64,000 bases of DNA, from the NCBI RefSeq assembly GCF_000014065.1, contig NC_008044.1:2317501-2381500 (forward strand), read 5' to 3'. The translations under genes were made by a program, and so were the position numbers. The notes beneath the pieces were generated by a model. The model made no database searches, had not been told where the DNA came from, and worked only from the letters and a program-made list of their open reading frames with translations. This document shows, piece after piece, positions 63,626 through 64,000 of the stretch; within the stretch, counting starts at the first letter, position 1, and every line of letters starts with the position of its first letter. The DNA comes from Ruegeria sp. TM1040 (GTDB taxonomy: Bacteria > Pseudomonadota > Alphaproteobacteria > Rhodobacterales > Rhodobacteraceae).

Positions 63626-64000
63626 CTAGAACCTCTGCCACAACTCCAGCGTCAGGCCAAGCCGTTCCTGCCCGAAAGAGCGCCACTCCAGCCCCGTCAA
63701 CAGCTCACGCTTGGGGGAGAGGCGCCAGCGCAAACCGGGCAGAACCTTCCAGATCCGCGCGCCCGCGTCGGGTTGAAAAACCTCGCCGCGAAAGATCACC
63801 GCTGGTCCGGACCTGCGCTCAAAACCAAAAGCACCGTCGAGCTTCCACGCCTTTGCCAGGCCTTCCTCGCGCCACTCTCGGATCAGGTCGAAATTGACCC
63901 AAGCTCCGCGCGTGGGCCAACTGAGCCCCCGCCCTGCCGAAAGACCGAGCCGTTTCATGCCGCTCCATTGTGTCTCGACACGCCCAAACCCGGCTGCCAT
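63626..64000 (-). CDS. C-terminal fragment of an unrecognised protein (5' end beyond window)
   Basis: The open frame reaches the right edge and ends at TAG 63628-63626. About 124 residues are visible. The pattern is of alternating aromatic and polar residues (LKLDGAFGF, VIFRGEVFQ, WKVLPGLRWRLSP, LLTGLEWRSF) and the final residue is Phe, as in outer-membrane beta-barrels. The ATG at the very edge may be internal. No family is recognised. Confidence 0.55.
   Translation of the reverse strand: MAAGFGRVETQWSGMKRLGLSAGRGLSWPTRGAWVNFDLIREWREEGLAKAWKLDGAFGFERRSGPAVIFRGEVFQPDAGARIWKVLPGLRWRLSPKRELLTGLEWRSFGQERLGLTLELWQRF

Noticed and set aside
1-64000. tRNA, rRNA, CRISPR arrays, insertion sequences, attachment sites
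   Set aside because: I saw no cloverleaf-like sequences with T-loop motifs, no rRNA signatures, no regularly spaced repeats and no transposase or integrase gene.

Overview
The window is a compact, GC-rich chromosomal segment of an alphaproteobacterium, most likely a marine Rhodobacteraceae (Roseobacter-group) organism. The evidence is the oxygen-dependent CobG-type cobalamin pathway in its roseobacter order, CbtAB cobalt uptake, a class I lysyl-tRNA synthetase, the 2-aminobenzoyl-CoA type of anthranilate catabolism, and strong codon bias towards GC with many ATGA start/stop overlaps. I see no rRNA, tRNA, CRISPR array, insertion sequence or prophage.

Layout. (1) 1-615: the 3' end of glpD. (2) 730-18357: a cobalamin regulon. 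cobO is divergent. A cobalamin riboswitch precedes DUF1636-cobW-cobN-cobG-cobH-cobI-cobJ-(cobK inverted)-cobL-cobE-cobM-small ORF-cobB-cobA-DUF1636. A second cobalamin riboswitch precedes cbtB-cbtA, a His-rich exported protein and cobF. (3) 18581-20612: kynA-kynU, which feed tryptophan towards anthranilate. (4) 20910-27195: signalling genes, namely a CheB-CheR-PAS protein, an orphan protein and a membrane GGDEF/EAL protein. (5) 27393-28391: a quinone oxidoreductase, ended by a bidirectional terminator. (6) 28462-40979 (minus strand): a 13-gene run for anthranilate via 2-aminobenzoyl-CoA. In transcription order it holds monooxygenase/reductase, SDR, MarR, enoyl-CoA hydratase, acyl-CoA dehydrogenase, aryl-CoA ligase, five ABC transporter genes, thioesterase and RidA. 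(7) 41287-44480: a PNPOx/GST/DUF1348 cluster divergent from a LysR gene. (8) 44477-47980: nadA-nadB-nadC. (9) 48293-51835: a YnjBCD-like ABC importer. (10) 52008-64000: housekeeping and orphan genes (ettA, two small membrane proteins, nadD, dacB, terB-like, lysS, DUF4864, a beta-helix protein, a HugZ-like protein and a truncated gene).

How they work together. The two riboswitches would shut cobalamin synthesis and cobalt import together when B12 is abundant. The kyn pair and the minus-strand operon form a plausible chain: tryptophan, kynurenine, anthranilate, 2-aminobenzoyl-CoA, then a dearomatised enamine-CoA product and beta-oxidation-like steps. Kynurenine formamidase is not in the window. 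Two AAGCTT-centred palindromes, one before each of these units, hint at shared control by the MarR protein. NAD is made from aspartate (nadABC, nadD), so the kynurenine branch here looks catabolic rather than NAD-forming.

The most interesting points are the RidA protein and the dedicated ABC transporter at the end of the anthranilate operon, cobK wedged antisense with overlapping start and stop codons, a 36-codon ORF coupled between cobM and cobB, paired DUF1636 proteins bracketing the B12 operon, and a 49-bp repeat that sits directly after terminators of two unrelated convergent gene pairs.
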